From assembly GCA_963383645.1 (NCBI GenBank), contig OY726560.1:64125058-64189057 (forward strand): DNA of 64,000 nucleotides. The letters run 5' to 3'. The DNA is from Muscardinus avellanarius (lineage: Eukaryota; Chordata; Mammalia; Rodentia; Gliridae). The notes below the pieces were generated by a model. It was not told the DNA's origin, did no database searches, and saw only the letters and a program-made list of their open reading frames with translations. Positions 1 to 12,912 of the stretch are shown here, piece by piece. The number at the start of each line of letters is the position of its first letter. Within the stretch, counting starts at the first letter, position 1. The position numbers and the translations under genes are program-made.

Positions 1-69
1 GTGATCCGTGATATTCAAGGTTTCGGTACCAATTTCACTAACATGTACAGGGAAGGAAGAAGAAGCAGG

Positions 70-165
70 GAGCATCAAGTGCTATGTGCATGTATGTTTG
101 TTTCACTTTGAATCTCACTATGATGTATAATTACAATGCATGAATAACAGTGTAAAAAAAAAAGA
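70..165 (+). repeat. L1 3'-end remnant with A-tail
   Basis: The sequence ends CTATGATGTATAATTACAAT, a few more bases and an A-run. The same type of ending (CTATGATGTATGAATACAGT..CCAATAAAA) closes the ORF1-bearing L1-like element near 59390 and a remnant near 30800. It is read as a truncated 3' end of that LINE lineage. Confidence 0.45.
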
Positions 166-179
166 TCTGGGATGCTTCA

Positions 180-475
180 CCATGCTCCCCAGACCCCTCC
201 CTCAAGGGCTTCGCACCTGTAGCTCCCCTGGACCGGAGCGGTCCTCGTGCCCTTTATCTAGTCCACCTGCTGCTGCTCCCTGATCCAGTGCCTTTTTTGG
301 CAGCCCCTGTTGAGCGTTTTCTTCACAGCAGGGTTCGTGTTACACGGCCATGTCTGCGCACCCTTCTCCCTATGGGAGACACACCGTGAAAGGCACACAC
401 GGCAGCGGTCATTTTCCTAGTCCCTAGCACGGTGCCTTCTTCTCAATAGATACTTGTTGAATGACAGTGCCCATC
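180..475 (+). repeat. L2-like LINE 3' end
   Basis: The end has the L2 3' terminal pattern: CCTAGTCCCTAGCACGGTGC followed by CAATAGATACTTGTTGAATG. Earlier bases are consistent with L2 3' sequence but strongly diverged. Confidence 0.5.
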
Positions 476-565
476 AGACCAGGCCCCTCTCCCTGGGGAA
501 ATACTAACAGACCCGACAGTGCTATGATGGAGTCTCTAGGGCTCTGCAGTTGGTGGGGAGAGGCG

Positions 566-656
566 GTGCGTGTGTGCGTGTGTGCGTGTGTGCGTGTGTG
601 TGTGTGCGTGTGTGTGCGTGTGTGTGCGTGTGTGTGTATGTGTGTGTGTGTGTGTA
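566..656 (+). repeat. (TG)n / (TGTGCG)n microsatellite
   Basis: About 90 bp of alternating TG interrupted regularly by CG steps. Cys/Val-rich open frames across it are translations of the repeat and not genes. Confidence 0.95.
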
Positions 657-899
657 GCTCATCTCTGGAGCTATGATCTAAAGGCTGTCATGAGAGGCTG
701 GGGGTCAGGAGCCAGGCATGGGCATGCTGAGGGACTGGGCCTTGTGGCGAAGGTGGCCTCGGGAGTGGGCACAGCGGAGCCCTCTCCTCCTGCCTGCAGC
801 CCTCCCCGGACACTTCAGACCAGCCCTCTGGTCTCGGGAGAGACTTTGGCTTCAGACATTTGCACCTTAGCGCAACTCTCAGGCCCCTTTAGTGGGTTA

Positions 900-1300
900 G
901 TATTCATTTTCGATGGCTGCTGTAACAAACTGTTACAAATGTAGTGGTGACAGCAGCAGTTGTATAGGGCAGAGGGCCCAGGCAGTGTCAGCAGGGCTGG
1001 GCGCCTTTCTGGAGACTCTGGGAGAGTTCTCCTGTCCTTGTCTTTTTAGCTGCTAGAAGCTGCTGCCTTTTTCAGTTCATGGCCCCTCCCTCCACATTCA
1101 GAGCCAGCGAGGACCCAGCCCTCTAAAGCCCACCTCCCCACACCATAGCTTGCAAAGGGCCTCAAATGCCAAGCACCATGTGTTGTTATTGGCTCCACCT
1201 GCATAATCCAGGCTCAGAATCTCAGCTCCATCTCTGCAAAGTCCATTTTGCCACATAAAGCAGCATATTCGCAGGTGCCATGCAGCAGAGCGTGAACACC
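900..1300 (+). repeat. Ancient interspersed repeat, family not named
   Basis: It opens with GATGGCTGCTGTAACAAACTG and closes with a CTGCAAAGTCCATTTTGCCA-type segment. Similar openings (GCT..TAACAA) occur near 2040, 36915, 44030 and 55675, showing a dispersed family. I could not assign a family name with confidence. Confidence 0.45.
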
Positions 1301-1528
1301 ACTAGAAGCCATTGTTCTGCCTCCCATAGGGCTCCTTGGCCTTAAGAATTCAATCCGTGAACTGTTGGCATATAGATTCAAAAACAACTTTTAAAGACAT
1401 CTTTGAGACTGTCAAGGATATTTTAACGTGGGTATTCAGCTGATACAAAGGGCTGACTGCTGATATTGTTAGGTATGAAGATACTGAATGCTATTCTAGA
1501 GTTGAAGTCCTTAATCCTTTTGATTAAT

Positions 1529-1712
1529 CCAGGGGTGGTGGCACATGCCTTTAATCTCAGTACTTGGAGGCTGAGACAGGAGGATCACAGGTTCCAGGTC
1601 AGTCTCAACAACTTAGCAAGACCCTGTTTCAAACTAAAAAATAAAAGGGCTAGGAATGTAGCTTGGAGGTAGACTGCTCCTGTGTTCAATCCTCAGTACC
1701 CACCCGCCAAAA
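1529..1712 (+). repeat. SINE, B1-dID dimer
   Basis: Left half GGTGGTGGCACATGCC, then an A-rich linker, then an ID-like right half GTAGCTTGGAGGTAGACTG and TTCAATCCTCAGTACC. Confidence 0.9.
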
Positions 1713-2574
1713 ACAGAGGGAAGTTTCATGAGAGAGTTTTCTTGGGAAGAACAATTAGAGAACAATGGGATGAATAAAATTAAGATATATAGGAAACTGG
1801 ACTTAAATGAACAGGGAAAGAGCAAAGAAGTATAGGGATTCATCGCTGGATATTGGATTCAAAAAAGAGCAATGCAAAGAAAAATGTATAATACACCCCT
1901 CCATATCACTAGAGTCCAGGCACTGACTTCTCAGATAATCCAGTGCGGCAGGCGTTATAGCCTACAGTTTACAAACAATGAACAGGAGGGTCAGAGAGGT
2001 AAAATAATGTGTTTAAGGACAAACTCTGTTAGTCAGTTTTCCAGCACTATAACAAAATACCTGAAATAATTTATTAAGAGAAAAATTGTTCACAGTTTGG
2101 AATGTCCAGTCTCTGACTGATTGGTCCCACTGATTCAAACCTGTGGCGAGCCCACCTTGTTTCATTATTTCTGACTTGGCACAAAGTGCCCATATAAGTA
2201 GCTTGCACGACTGGGCGCTGGGAGAGCCTCACCTGTGCCCCTAATAGCATCGTTGCTCTCTACGAAAGACAGAATGCTGCCCCTGCGTATGTGGGGTAGC
2301 GTATGCTGCCTCACGTGCAAAAGGGGTTTTGCAGACAGCGTGAAGGCACAAGTGTTGAGATGGGAAGATTAGCCTGGGCGGTCTGGGTGAGTCCACACTC
2401 ATCACACAAATCCTTAAAATCAGAGAAACTTTTCTGGCTTTTGGTCAAAGAAAAGGATGTACTAGGAAAGAACTGTCAGACACAAGTTGGTTATTTTTTA
2501 TTATGGAGGAAGGGAACTATGACTCAAGGATTATGGGTGGCTCTGGAAATTGAAAGGGAGAAGAAGTAGATTCT

Positions 2575-2735
2575 CCTCTGGAGTCCCCCCAAAAGAATTG
2601 CTGACACCCTAATTTTAGCCCAGTGAGAACTGACTTCTGACCTTCAGAACTCTAGGATAATACATTTGTGTTTTGTTAAGTAGATAAGTCTGCAGTAATT
2701 TGTTAAAGCAGCATGAGAAAACTAATACACTCTCT
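2575..2735 (+). repeat. MaLR-like LTR 3' fragment
   Basis: The segment TTCAGAACTCTAGGATAATA, then TGTGTTTTGTTAAG and GAAAACTAATACAC, follows the usual 3' end of mammalian MaLR LTRs (polyadenylation region to the terminal CTAATACA). Confidence 0.5.
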
Positions 2736-2774
2736 CTGTCATCTGAACAAGGAAGAGGGCTTGGCATTTGGAAT

Positions 2775-2937
2775 CTGATATAGATTGAATCTTAAATGTC
2801 CCCCAAAGGCACATCCAGGTGTTAAAGGCTTGGTCCTGGGGTGGCACTCTTATAAAATGGTGGGACCTTTAAGAGGTGGGTCCTTGTGAGAAGTCCTTAA
2901 GTAATTGGAAAATGTCTCCAAAAGGGACTGGAGGACC
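2775..2937 (+). repeat. MaLR-like LTR 5' fragment
   Basis: It begins GATATAGATTGAATCTTAAA TG-type sequence, followed by TCCCCCAAAGGCACATCC and TTAAGAGGTGGGTCC, the usual order at the 5' end of MST/MLT-type LTRs. It breaks off at the SINE that follows. Confidence 0.5.
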
Positions 2938-3137
2938 TCATCCCAGTACTTGGGAGGCTGAGACAGGAGGATCACAGGTTTGAGGACAGCCTCAGCAAAT
3001 TAGTGAAGCCTTCTGCAACGTAGTGAGATCCTGTTTCAAAATAAAAAAATAAAATAGGGCTGGGGGTATAAATCAGAGACAGTATTCCACTGAGTTCAAT
3101 CCCCAGCACCACATGTATACACAAAAATTAAATAAAA
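2938..3137 (+). repeat. SINE, B1-dID dimer (5' truncated)
   Basis: It starts inside the left half (ATCCCAGTACTTGGGAGG) and runs to TTCAATCCCCAGCACCACA plus an A-rich tail. Confidence 0.85.
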
Positions 3138-3895
3138 GGGCAAAACAGTAATTTGAATAGGAATACTGTTGGGGAAACAGAACACAGAGGAAGACCCAGA
3201 GTGGGGATGCACTGCACACGCACATTTGCACCAAGCACATTGAAAACATTCCTGGGCACAGTTAATCCTGCTTTAGATTCAGCTCTGTACTGTTTTCAAG
3301 GCTAGCAGCTATGTAGATTACCTCCAAAGAGCCTGACTGCAGACTGAAAGGTCCTGGTTAAAGCTGCAGTTTAAATGCTCTTTAAAAAAGAAAAAAAAAA
3401 AAGCTAATTCCCCAAATGTTAGAGTCAAAACACCTGTTTTAGGGAACTACTGAAAATCTATGTGTCTCTCTGGCCACCTACCCTCCTACTTTTTTTTTTT
3501 TTTTACAACTTTTTTCCCTCCACAAGGAGTAACCGTCACCTTAGCTGGCAGACATTCTTTTGTTCCAAGGGCAAGTCATTTTATAAAGTGCCAATTTTAT
3601 GGAAATTACCTGAACTAATAGGATTGAGGGAGCATGAATGGAGAGTAGAGGCTATAATGAAATTGTTAGAAAGTGGAGCAGCAAGTGGGTTAATTAAAGC
3701 TCAGAGTAATCCTTTTTTTTTAAGGCATATCATTGATTCATCTGAGATAAAGTAGACTGAAGGGCCTACCACAGTGTGGTAAAGTTTAGAAATAAAATTC
3801 TCCTTTCGGTTTCTCTTGTTTTAAAGCGAGATGTGGCTTTCAATTAAAGACCTTTCAGAGCAAGAAGCAGATCCCTTTGAAACATAAATATTCAA

Positions 3896-4010
3896 CTGGG
3901 CATGATGGCACAAGCCTGTAATCCCAGTACTTGGGAGGCTAAAACAGAAGGATAGAAGGTTAGAGGCCAGTCTCAGCAATTTAGTGAGACCTTATTTCAA
4001 AATAAAATAG
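3896..4010 (+). repeat. SINE left monomer only (B1-like)
   Basis: CTGGGCATGATGGCACAAGC through TTTCAAAATAAAAT. It lacks the ID half and abuts a complete dimer at 4011, giving left-left-right order. Confidence 0.75.
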
Positions 4011-4204
4011 CGGGGCATGGTGGCACACACTTGTAATCCCAATACTTGGGAGGCTGAGACAGGAGGAGCTCAGGTTTGCAGTCAGCCTCAGCAACTTAGT
4101 GAGGTCCTCTGAAACATAGTGAGACACTGTTTCAAAATAAAAACTCAAATAGGGCTGGAAGTATAGCTCAGAAGTAGAACACCCCTGGGTTCAATCCCCA
4201 GCAC

Positions 4205-4205
<1 letters not shown>
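4011..4205 (+). repeat. SINE, B1-dID dimer
   Basis: GGGGCATGGTGGCACACACT through TTCAATCCCCAGCAC, with both halves present. Its tail has become a GAAA microsatellite. Confidence 0.9.

Positions 4206-4243
<38 letters not shown>
4206..4243 (+). repeat. (GAAA)n microsatellite in a SINE tail
   Basis: About nine GAAA units directly after the SINE right half. Confidence 0.95.
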
Positions 4244-4257
4244 GGTTATGTTCTTAG

Positions 4258-4461
4258 CCAGGCATGGTGACACTTGTAATCCCAATACTTGGGAGGCTGA
4301 GACAGGAGGATCCAGGTCCGTGGCCAGCCTCAGCTACTTAGTGAGGACCTCTGCAACTTAGTGAGACCCTGTTTCAAAATAAAGAATAGAAAATAGGGCT
4401 GGGTGGATAGCTCAGAGATAGAATGCTCTGGTTTCAATCCCCAGTACCACACACACACAAA
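4258..4461 (+). repeat. SINE, B1-dID dimer
   Basis: GCCAGGCATGGTGACACTTG through TTTCAATCCCCAGTACCAC, followed by a short CA tail. Confidence 0.9.
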
Positions 4462-5261
4462 GAATTCATATTCTTTAGGCAATAAACTTTTAAGCTTACT
4501 GAAGAAACTTCTGCCTATGACTCTCATTATATACAACTCTAACGCACCAATAAAAAATTCAATTAAAATATAAAGCAGACAAAAAGAACCTCCTGGTTTT
4601 TCAGTCATTTAAGTGATTTAATAGAGAATCAGTTTCAGAGATTACTGGGATGAGAAGTAAGAGAATCTCCCACTGCAGACAAAGATGTTCGCATGGGAAG
4701 CCTATCATTTTCCCTGGCAGGAGACTGATTTAATTAACTGCTTACATGACCACTGTGGGCTTTCTGAGCTGCATCTAGCAGTTCGATTTGCTCCCAAGAA
4801 GACTTCCACATGAGCAGGCACTTTGGGGAGAGAAGGCAAAGGAAAACAAACTTTGAACACTTACTTAAGAAAAAAAGTAAAGGCCTCATTCAGACATGTG
4901 TGGTTACCATTGACTTTAATGGGAACAGCCTGTCCGTTTCTGGGAATCAGGATAAGTTGGTGGGAAAAGTGTGACATGGAAAAAAAGAAATCCAAGGACT
5001 CGTTGGGCATCTTGTTCAAAGGCATTGAAAAAAACGGCTTGTCTTCAGGGGATGAGAAAATTCACACTCCGCTAATGGAGACCGTTGTTGTCTCTGGAGA
5101 TGACCTATGCGCCACACTGCGCTGTCATTACAAACTAATCCCCAAGAAGGAAGCAGGAAGAGGCGCTGCCTCCAGCACTATTTGCTAATTGCTGATTGAC
5201 AAGAGGGGAGTTACAAATTACAGAGATGCCTGGAAAGGCACACCTCCATTCTGCATGCGCA

Positions 5262-5302
5262 CGCACACACACACACATACACGCACCACACACACACACC
5301 AC
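5262..5302 (+). repeat. (CA)n microsatellite
   Basis: Interrupted CA repeats. A second imperfect CA/GC-alternating patch lies at about 5508-5542. Confidence 0.85.
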
Positions 5303-7304
5303 GGACCGACAACAGGCATGGTAAGTATCTTAGTGGCATCGTGTTTCTGGCATCTCTATAGCTACACACAAAACAAGCGACACGTGAATTGGTGGCGACA
5401 TCTGTTCTGGAACCTGCGGGGCTTCACTCACTAAACAGTTGTAAAACTGTTTGAGGGACAAAAATATTTCCACATCTCTATGCAGATGCTTTCCTCTAAA
5501 GGAAGCACACACATGCACATGCGCGCGTGCACACACACGCAAAGGATACACATGTAGAGCTAAAAAGACAGGAATGAAACCAGGAAAGTTCTTTAAGATA
5601 CTTCTTTGATCTGTCTGCATTCAAATGAAACAACACTTTGGGTGTGCCTTCTCTTTTTTTCTTATTTTAAATCACAGAACACATTAGTTGTCACAGGCTG
5701 AAGTTTAAGATTGTGGCTGGTAGATTGTGGTAACATCCAAATGGACCCCCAGGGTGTTTGTTGTGATTTGCTAGGAAAACGTTTTCTGACCTTGGAAATG
5801 AAATCAGTGAGTTGTCTATTTGTTTATGGCCCAAGACTTATGAAGGGTTCTGGGTACTTATGTTAGTGTATCTTTGAAAATCTCTAATCCACAGCTAGTG
5901 GGAAGTTACACAACTTGGGCTTTGTATCATTCAGGATGTTCCTCATTAAGGACCCAGCTTTGCCTCCTTCCCACGATGCCCCAAGAGTACTTTACATTTA
6001 TCACACAGCAAATCGCCCAGGCTGAGAGGGCCAGCCGCAGACAGGAGGGGCTGAACATCTTGCAATCTATTTATTCTCTTGGTAAATAGAAAACTTAGAA
6101 CTGGCTTCTTACTCAGACTTCAAGTGCATCTTCCCAAATGAAGGCTAGTTGATTTCCCCCTCCTTCCAAGTGTCCTTTAACATTATGTAGCATATTTGTG
6201 ATATGTTTGGAATTTTTTAAAGCAGCTGGCCTCTAGCATGTTAACCATTTATTCAGTTGGCGTCATTTAAACATGAGAATTCCGTCAATTTTCCTTTTTT
6301 TCGGACAAGTTTGGAGGCTTGTAATAAAATGCTTCTGTGGACTGCTAAGTTTTAGTACCCATTCATGAAGCCACCCCATTATCCATTGTTCTTTGAAACA
6401 ACTGATCCAATAGCCAAGGCTCATTTTGCTTGTTGACCTTAGTATATAATTGGGTCTTGGTAACTGTAATGGGTCCTTTTCATTTTGCTCCAGAAAGGGA
6501 AGCTGACCCATATTCTTCTGTGGAATTCTTTAATTGATAAATGTTCTTTTTGGGAAAGTAGTGGGTAGTGACCTGCGGGGGGAAGTGGGCGGAGAGCCCC
6601 CGATTCCTCAGTCACTCGTGGCAAGCCAAGGAGGCAGCAGCTTCAAGCATGTTCTGTTACACCTGTAAGAGACGGCTCATGGTCCACAGCCCCGGGCCAT
6701 CTTTGCTTTCCTAAGCAGAATGAGCTCATGGCTATTGATGTGTCATGCTCAAATGACCTTCATCCTGTCCGTTTCACCTTTGCAGTCCAGAACCACTTCT
6801 CCCCATGATATACTACATCTCTCAATCCCAGCAACACCCTAAAGCTCCTCGCTCCCTCTTACCATCATAGACAGTCAGAAATCAGAAAGTCTTTTTAGAG
6901 AAAGGGAGACAGGAGGAAGAAAAAGGAACAAGATCCATTCCCCTCGGGATGTTGAGAAATGGAGAATCAAGTCACCTGTTTGTGCTCATTGGGTAATTCT
7001 AGGTGACAAAATAATTGCTGTAGTCATCTAGCATTAGCTGTAGTTGTGAGTGTTGTAGAAGTGCTCGGAGGAACCCCAGCAATCACCCCAGGGGCTGTGG
7101 GGCCCCCTCCCCAAGATAATAAATTCCCTTTCTGAAAAATGGAGGTAACTTATTGCTTGCCTCAAGTTATTACTTTGAGAAACAATGAACAGAATGAGTA
7201 AAAGTGATTTTGAAATAATGAGATTGAAAGAAGTCATGCTGAAATTGGGGCGGCTGAATGTGAAGGGGTTAAGTTTAAAGGAAATAAGTGATATGACTAG
7301 GAAT

Positions 7305-7500
7305 ATAGTTTGGGTTCAAATCTCTGCCCTACCACTAGTACTGTGTTACCTCAAGTAGGTTAGTGAATTCTCTGGGCCTCTGTGTTCTCATTGCCAGGCT
7401 GTGATAACACCTGAGGTCATGCAGGTAAAGGGCCTGTGGCACAATGATGCTCGCAGAATGGTAGCTGGTACTGTTGACAGAGCTTAAGATAAACTGTCAA
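7305..7500 (+). repeat. MIR element
   Basis: MIR-like order: TGGGTTCAAATCTCTGCCCT, then CTCTGGGCCTCTGTGTTCTC, then a GGTAGCTGGTA-type end. Diverged, as expected of this old tRNA-derived SINE. Confidence 0.55.
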
Positions 7501-8026
7501 CTATGCCTTTTATGAATTAGAAGGAAGTCCTCTCATACTGACATACTATTGTATTTGCAGTTATCAATAAGATGTGGGTTGAATGATCTCATCAGATAGA
7601 TAAGGGAATGTTACTTGGAAGCCTTGAAGCATACCTTTGGAGGGAAGCAGTCACGCAAGAATTCTGGAAATCCGTTCATGGCGCTGAGGGAAAGAGCACA
7701 CTGCCATTCCCAGCCTGTAGGATGTTCTTTGAGCGGCGACAGTCAAGCATTGTAACAGTGCACAGGGACTAGAACGACATAATGATAAAGTCATTCAGGA
7801 GATGTTTCAGAAGCTGAAACACCAACCCTGCTTCTGAGACCTGGCCTTGCAGCTCTCTTCGGGTGGAGGAGAGCAGGTGCCAGGGCCCTGGGCTTGGAGA
7901 AGCAGGGTATATGGTTCCTGGTGCTCAGGCAACACCAGGAACCAAGTATGCCAAGGTAACTAAGGACAATGAGCTACAATTAGCCTGTAAATGATTTTTT
8001 AAGATTTTTTTTTCAAATGTGGAAGC

Positions 8027-8090
8027 TGGGAATATAACTCAGTGGTACATTCGTGAGGCCCTAGATTTGATTCCCTAGACCTTCCAGGAA
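8027..8090 (+). repeat. ID-type SINE monomer, diverged
   Basis: CTGGGAATATAACTCAGTGG followed by GAGGCCCTAGATTTGATTCC resembles a tRNA-Ala-derived ID monomer without the B1 half. Confidence 0.6.
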
Positions 8091-8883
8091 ATAAAAGTGT
8101 GAACACTGGTTTGCACCATTGTTTTGGTTTTGTTGGGAATAAAACAGGACTGAGAGCTGAGCTCTCAGGCATCTCATTCAGCAACATCACATGGCAAATT
8201 TAAACTTTCTGGCACTCAATGAATTATTCATGGTCCATTTGGGAAAAAGATGATAAAAATGAACATCCCTGCCAATAACTCAAGTGTTAGTGGATCAGAA
8301 CAAAATAGTTTATTATTTGTTCAAAATTGTTGAATCTCTAAAGAGCTCTAAGTTCATTAGCCCGCTCCATGAAGCTCGGGAAAGAAGATCAGGCATGAAC
8401 TGGTGTTTGGAGCCTAGAAGCAAGTGCACCTGGCTCTTGGCTCCCGTCCACACAGGACACAGGACAACCAAGCTCCGGTTAATGGAACCAGTCCAGGAGA
8501 ATGTGCACTCCCACAGGACAGTTCTCAGCATCGTCACCTGAGCTGTGCAAGGCCCAATCAAGTCTAAAAGACAGTCAAATTCCTCTGCAGATTCTTTCTT
8601 TTTTGGGGCGAGGGGACCCAAAGCTGGGTCTTTCAGAGGTAAATTTAGTCTTTTAATGGAGCCACGTTTCACTAAAGCCAAGTTTAGTGAGTAAGGTAAA
8701 TGATCAGGATGAACAAATTAAAAATAAGGTGGGGCCATAAAATGACAATACTGGTGTGCTCGTGTTGCCTGCAAAGTGGTTCTGAGAGGTAATTTCAGAA
8801 ACACCGAAAGAAACTCACACTGCTGGAGTGGGTACATCTCCAAGGACAGATGGAAGGCATAGACCACAATCTATTAAAAATGG

Positions 8884-9100
8884 GAGCTGGGCACATCTGT
8901 AATCCCACTACTTGGGAGGCTGAGACAGGAAGACTGCGGGTTTGAGAGCAGCCTCAGCAACTTAGCAAGACTCTTCAGCAACCTGGCGAGACCTGTTACA
9001 AGATTAAAAAAATAAATAAATAAAAAGGCTGGAGATGTAGCTCAGAGGTAGACTATCCTCAGGTTTCTATCTCTATTACCAAAAAAAAAAAACTACAAAA
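8884..9100 (+). repeat. SINE, B1-dID dimer (older)
   Basis: GCTGGGCACATCTGTAATCC through AGCTCAGAGGTAGACTATCC, with an A-rich tail. The left half has a short deletion. Confidence 0.85.
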
Positions 9101-9119
9101 AAAACCAAAAAAAGGCGTC

Positions 9120-9575
9120 TTTCAGACATTCAGTTTTTAAGGATTTATCATGATGAAAGTATTGAGATGGTTCACAATAATTCAATGAGCTTGGTGAGGT
9201 ATTAATGACAGCTTAAAAATCAGAATGGGCCTCAATGTCCAGCAGTAGGGATTGGCTAAATACAGGAGGGAGTACTACATACTGTAATATTAGATACATA
9301 TTAGATACTGAGCAACCATGAGAATGATGTTCCTGAAGTGTCTCTGCTGGCATAAAAAACACTCGTGTTCAGTGAAAAAAGCAGGTTACCAAACCGTGTT
9401 AAGATTGGATCCAGGTTAAAGTGTGTGGATAAGGGGAGGGGACAGAAAAGGATATGGAAAGGCATACAACAAGTGCCAAATGAGGGAGAGTATGAATACT
9501 TCAGTTCATTTTGCCTGTCTGTAGATCCTGATTTTTCTGTAACAACAAAATATTTTTATAAGAAAAGATAATAAA
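9120..9575 (+). repeat. Old LINE (L1-type) 3'-end fragment
   Basis: The order CAATGTCCAGCAGTAGGGAT, GAGCAACCATGAGAATGATG and GTGAAAAAAGCAGGTTACCA is the familiar 3' part of ancient mammalian L1 in sense orientation. No open frame remains. Confidence 0.5.
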
Positions 9576-10442
9576 GGGAAACGTTCAAAGAGAGAGACAA
9601 AGAGAGAGGCGATCCTGCTATCTTTAGAGAGGACCTGGGATGAGCCTGTACTTGCTGCAAGAGGCGCTGTGACAGTTGACCCGTACTGGGGGTCTCGCAT
9701 GCCAGAAGCCTACTGTATCACAGTGAGGAGCTGGGCGGAGACCACGGTACCTCAGGCAGGCCTTCAGAGAGCTGGCAAAGACCTGCTTCCTGTCTCTCTG
9801 CCTTTGCCGGTTGGCTAACAATCTTGATGTCCTTGGCTTCTGGGGCATCACTCCAATCTCCATCTTCATCTTCACGTGGCATTCCCACTGAGTGCAGATC
9901 TAGGTCCAAGTGCCCACTTTTCATAAAGAGGCTGGTTGTATTGAATTAGGGGCCAGGCCTGCCCAACTCCAGTAGGCCATGTGACCTCATGTTAACCGAC
10001 TGCATCTGCAATAACTGTTTCCAAGTAAGATCACCTTCTGAGGGACTTCGGCCTAGGACTGCCACATATGAGGGGGACACGAGTCAAGGCCAGCTCGATA
10101 CTCCAGTGAAGGAGCCAGGCTGCTCCCACCCCCTCCCCAGGCCTGTGCTAGCTGTCACCTGCCGCACAGCATGAGCCAGGGCCAAGGTCAGGAGTAATGG
10201 GAGAGGACACATCTCCCATGGGGCTTCAGATTTGGAGAGACAAGATGAAAACAGCCCTGAGCAAAGCAGCCTCTGTGGCACGGTGTGCCCAGGCCAGCAG
10301 ACACGTGTGGGCATTCAGATAGGCACATAGGATCTAGGGGCCTCCATTTAAAAATGAGAATAGAAGCAACCTAAAGAGAAAGAAAATGACACATTGCTAC
10401 TTTGGATTGCAAATAGGACTTGGGGTTTAAGAAGCAAAATAG

Positions 10443-10640
10443 CACTAGGCACAGTGGTGCCTACCTGTCGTCCCAGCAACTCTGGAGGCTGAGGCAGGAG
10501 GATAGCAAGTCCAAGGCCAGCCTGGGAAACTTAGCTAGACCCTATCTCAAAATAAAAAAATAAAACTGAAAGGGTCCGGGGATGTATGTAGCTCAGTGGT
10601 AGAACACCATCCCTGGGTTTGATCTCGGTTTTGCAAACAA
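10443..10640 (+). repeat. SINE, B1-dID dimer (older)
   Basis: GGCACAGTGGTGCCTACCTG through TAGCTCAGTGGTAGAACACC. More diverged than most copies here. Confidence 0.8.
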
Positions 10641-10689
10641 GGTAAAATAAACCAAACAAACAAATCCAGAAAGACCAAGAGAAAGAGAA

Positions 10690-12056
10690 GAAAAAATGAG
10701 TATTATACTAAAACCTGTGTATGGATGTTTATAATTTTTTCATAATTGCCAAAAGCTGGAAACAATCTAGACACCCCTTAGTAAGTGAAAGGGTAAACAA
10801 ACTGTGGTACATCCATACAATGGAATATTATTATTCAGTGATAAAAAGAAATGAACCATGAAAAGACCTATAATAACCTTACGTGTACATTGCTAATGAA
10901 AGAAGCCAGTCTGAAAGGGATGCATGGTGTATGATTCTGTTATGAGAGAGGAGATATCTCCAGGACAGCATCCTGAGGAGTTCCCAGACAGATGGGGATC
11001 TCCATTCAGGACCAATGATGTCCTTGACATACATGACAGAAAAGAATTTTCAGCACCTGTCAGTAGAGGCAGAGATTTATTTAGAAAAAATGAGGGATAC
11101 ATATTCAAAAATGTGGGCCACCTGCAGAGTGAGGGTTCCCAGATCCTCCCTTAAAGGACACTAGGTGAAGGAACATGAGGATGACCTCAGGCCGGTCATC
11201 ACAAGATGGTCTGTGGTGGCCTAGGCATCTTCCTGATTCCTATTGTAGTCTCTATTGTCAGAGAGAGAATGTGTGAAAGTCCCTTAAATTAGACATTTCT
11301 CAAGATGTGGAGTCTGTCTTGTTTAAACTCCTAATGGGTAGGATTAGTTAACAGTACATAAGACAACTGTAATTTTTTTGTTAATTTTAATATGTATAGA
11401 TTTTTCAGGAAATTGGGGGTGACAGGCTTGGGAGAGTGACAGGGCTGGAAAAGTATGGGGGACATCTGAATAAAAAATTCCATTTTCTTCTCCTTCCTTG
11501 TGGTCCTAGGAGATCCATGCATGTTAGGCAAGCACTTTACCACTCTTCCACTGAGCTACATCTAAAGCCTCAAGCCTTTATCCTTTTTCTTATTTCTTCT
11601 ATCCTATCTCAATTCCAACTATATGATACTCTGGAAAAGGCAAATGGCTAGAGGTGGTTAAAAAAAAAAGAAAGATCAGTGGTTGCCAGAGGTGTTTGTG
11701 TGGGTAAAAGGGAGGGATAAATAGGCAGAGCTCAGGATATTTAAGGCAGCGAAACTACATGATACTGAGATGGCGGATATATGTCATTCTGCATTTGTCA
11801 AAATCCATAGATTGTACAACACAAATGAATCCTAATAGAAACCATAACTTGGCTAATGATAATGCATTGATATTTGCTAGTCAGTTATAATAAATGTATT
11901 CTACTAATGCAAGATGTTGGTATATGGGCAACTGTTCAGGACAGGGAGGCAGAAAAAAGCATATGGGAACTCTGCATACTACTTCCTCAGTTTTTCTGTA
12001 AACCTAAAACTGCATGGGGAAAATATAATAAAGCCTATTAATTTAACAATACCCCC
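10690..12056 (+). repeat. Old L1 (L1M-type) 3' end, interrupted
   Basis: 10690-10935 carries the L1M pattern: TGGAAACAATCTAGACACCC, then CATACAATGGAATATTATTA, then AAAGAAGCCAGTCTGAAAGG. It resumes at about 11665 with GATCAGTGGTTGCCAGAGG and ends GTAAACCTAAAACTGCAT..AATAAAGCC near 12040. The 10936-11660 interior is other sequence, including an ID element; I could not identify the rest. Confidence 0.55.
11500..11571 (-). repeat. ID-type SINE monomer
   Basis: On the plus strand it reads GGTCCTAGGAGATCCATGCA, TTAGGCAAGCACTTTACCAC and CACTGAGCTACATC, the reverse complement of a tRNA-like ID monomer. Confidence 0.65.
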
Positions 12057-12865
12057 CCAAAAAAATATCTTCTGCAAAAAGAAATGTAAAAGAAATCATG
12101 CACCAGTCAGCTACCCAAAAGGGGCCCTTGCCAGATAAAGGTCTGAGAAACTGCAAGAGTTAGCTCTTTCAAAGGCAGTGAGAAGACACAGATGCCCAAA
12201 GTGTGAACCAGCGGGACTCTGCCGATTCAAACAGCCTGAGGTCCGCCACCTCTCCCAGACTCAACAGAGCCCCTCTAATGGGGCTGGGAAGGCGCTGGGG
12301 GGAGGGCAAGAGGAATCAAATTCTTATTCGAAGAAATAACAATTTGGACCGTGCACAAGAGTGTCAACAAGTTCTGTAGATCTTATCAGCATTGCATTTT
12401 TGGTGCCTCCCAGCTATCCAGCCAGGCTCCACCAGCCTGTCAACACCCGTCAGCATCCCACGCCTCCTGGGCCTATCAACACCTCAGAGGCTCCGCTGAG
12501 GCCAGGCCTGCCGGGAGCCTGGATTCTCTCTTTCCCTTTCCTCTGAACATACCTTCATACCTTCTACACTTGCTTGGGGATCAGCATCCATAAGATTGAA
12601 CATCCATAAGATTGAACATTATGCTAACTTGGAAAGAGTACTAAAGGTGGGACTATCTGATGTTCTCACATCTGAAGGAAGAGAATGTACAGCCATGTGA
12701 GGAGAAAGTATACTGTCATTGTAAAGCTTACTTGAGGTGCTTCTACATTTGCTGATGAAATGTCATGATTTTGCAAAATTATGGATAAGGGAGAAGGCAT
12801 AAGACTCATCGAAATTCTTTTCCCCAACCTTCCTAATAAGGAAGCCCTCATAGTTCTGGAAAAAA

Positions 12866-12912
12866 AATATATATATATGTACATGCATATGTGTGTGTGT
12901 GTGTGTGTGTGT
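12866..12912 (+). repeat. (AT)n/(TG)n microsatellite
   Basis: A short AT run followed by about ten TG units. Confidence 0.9.
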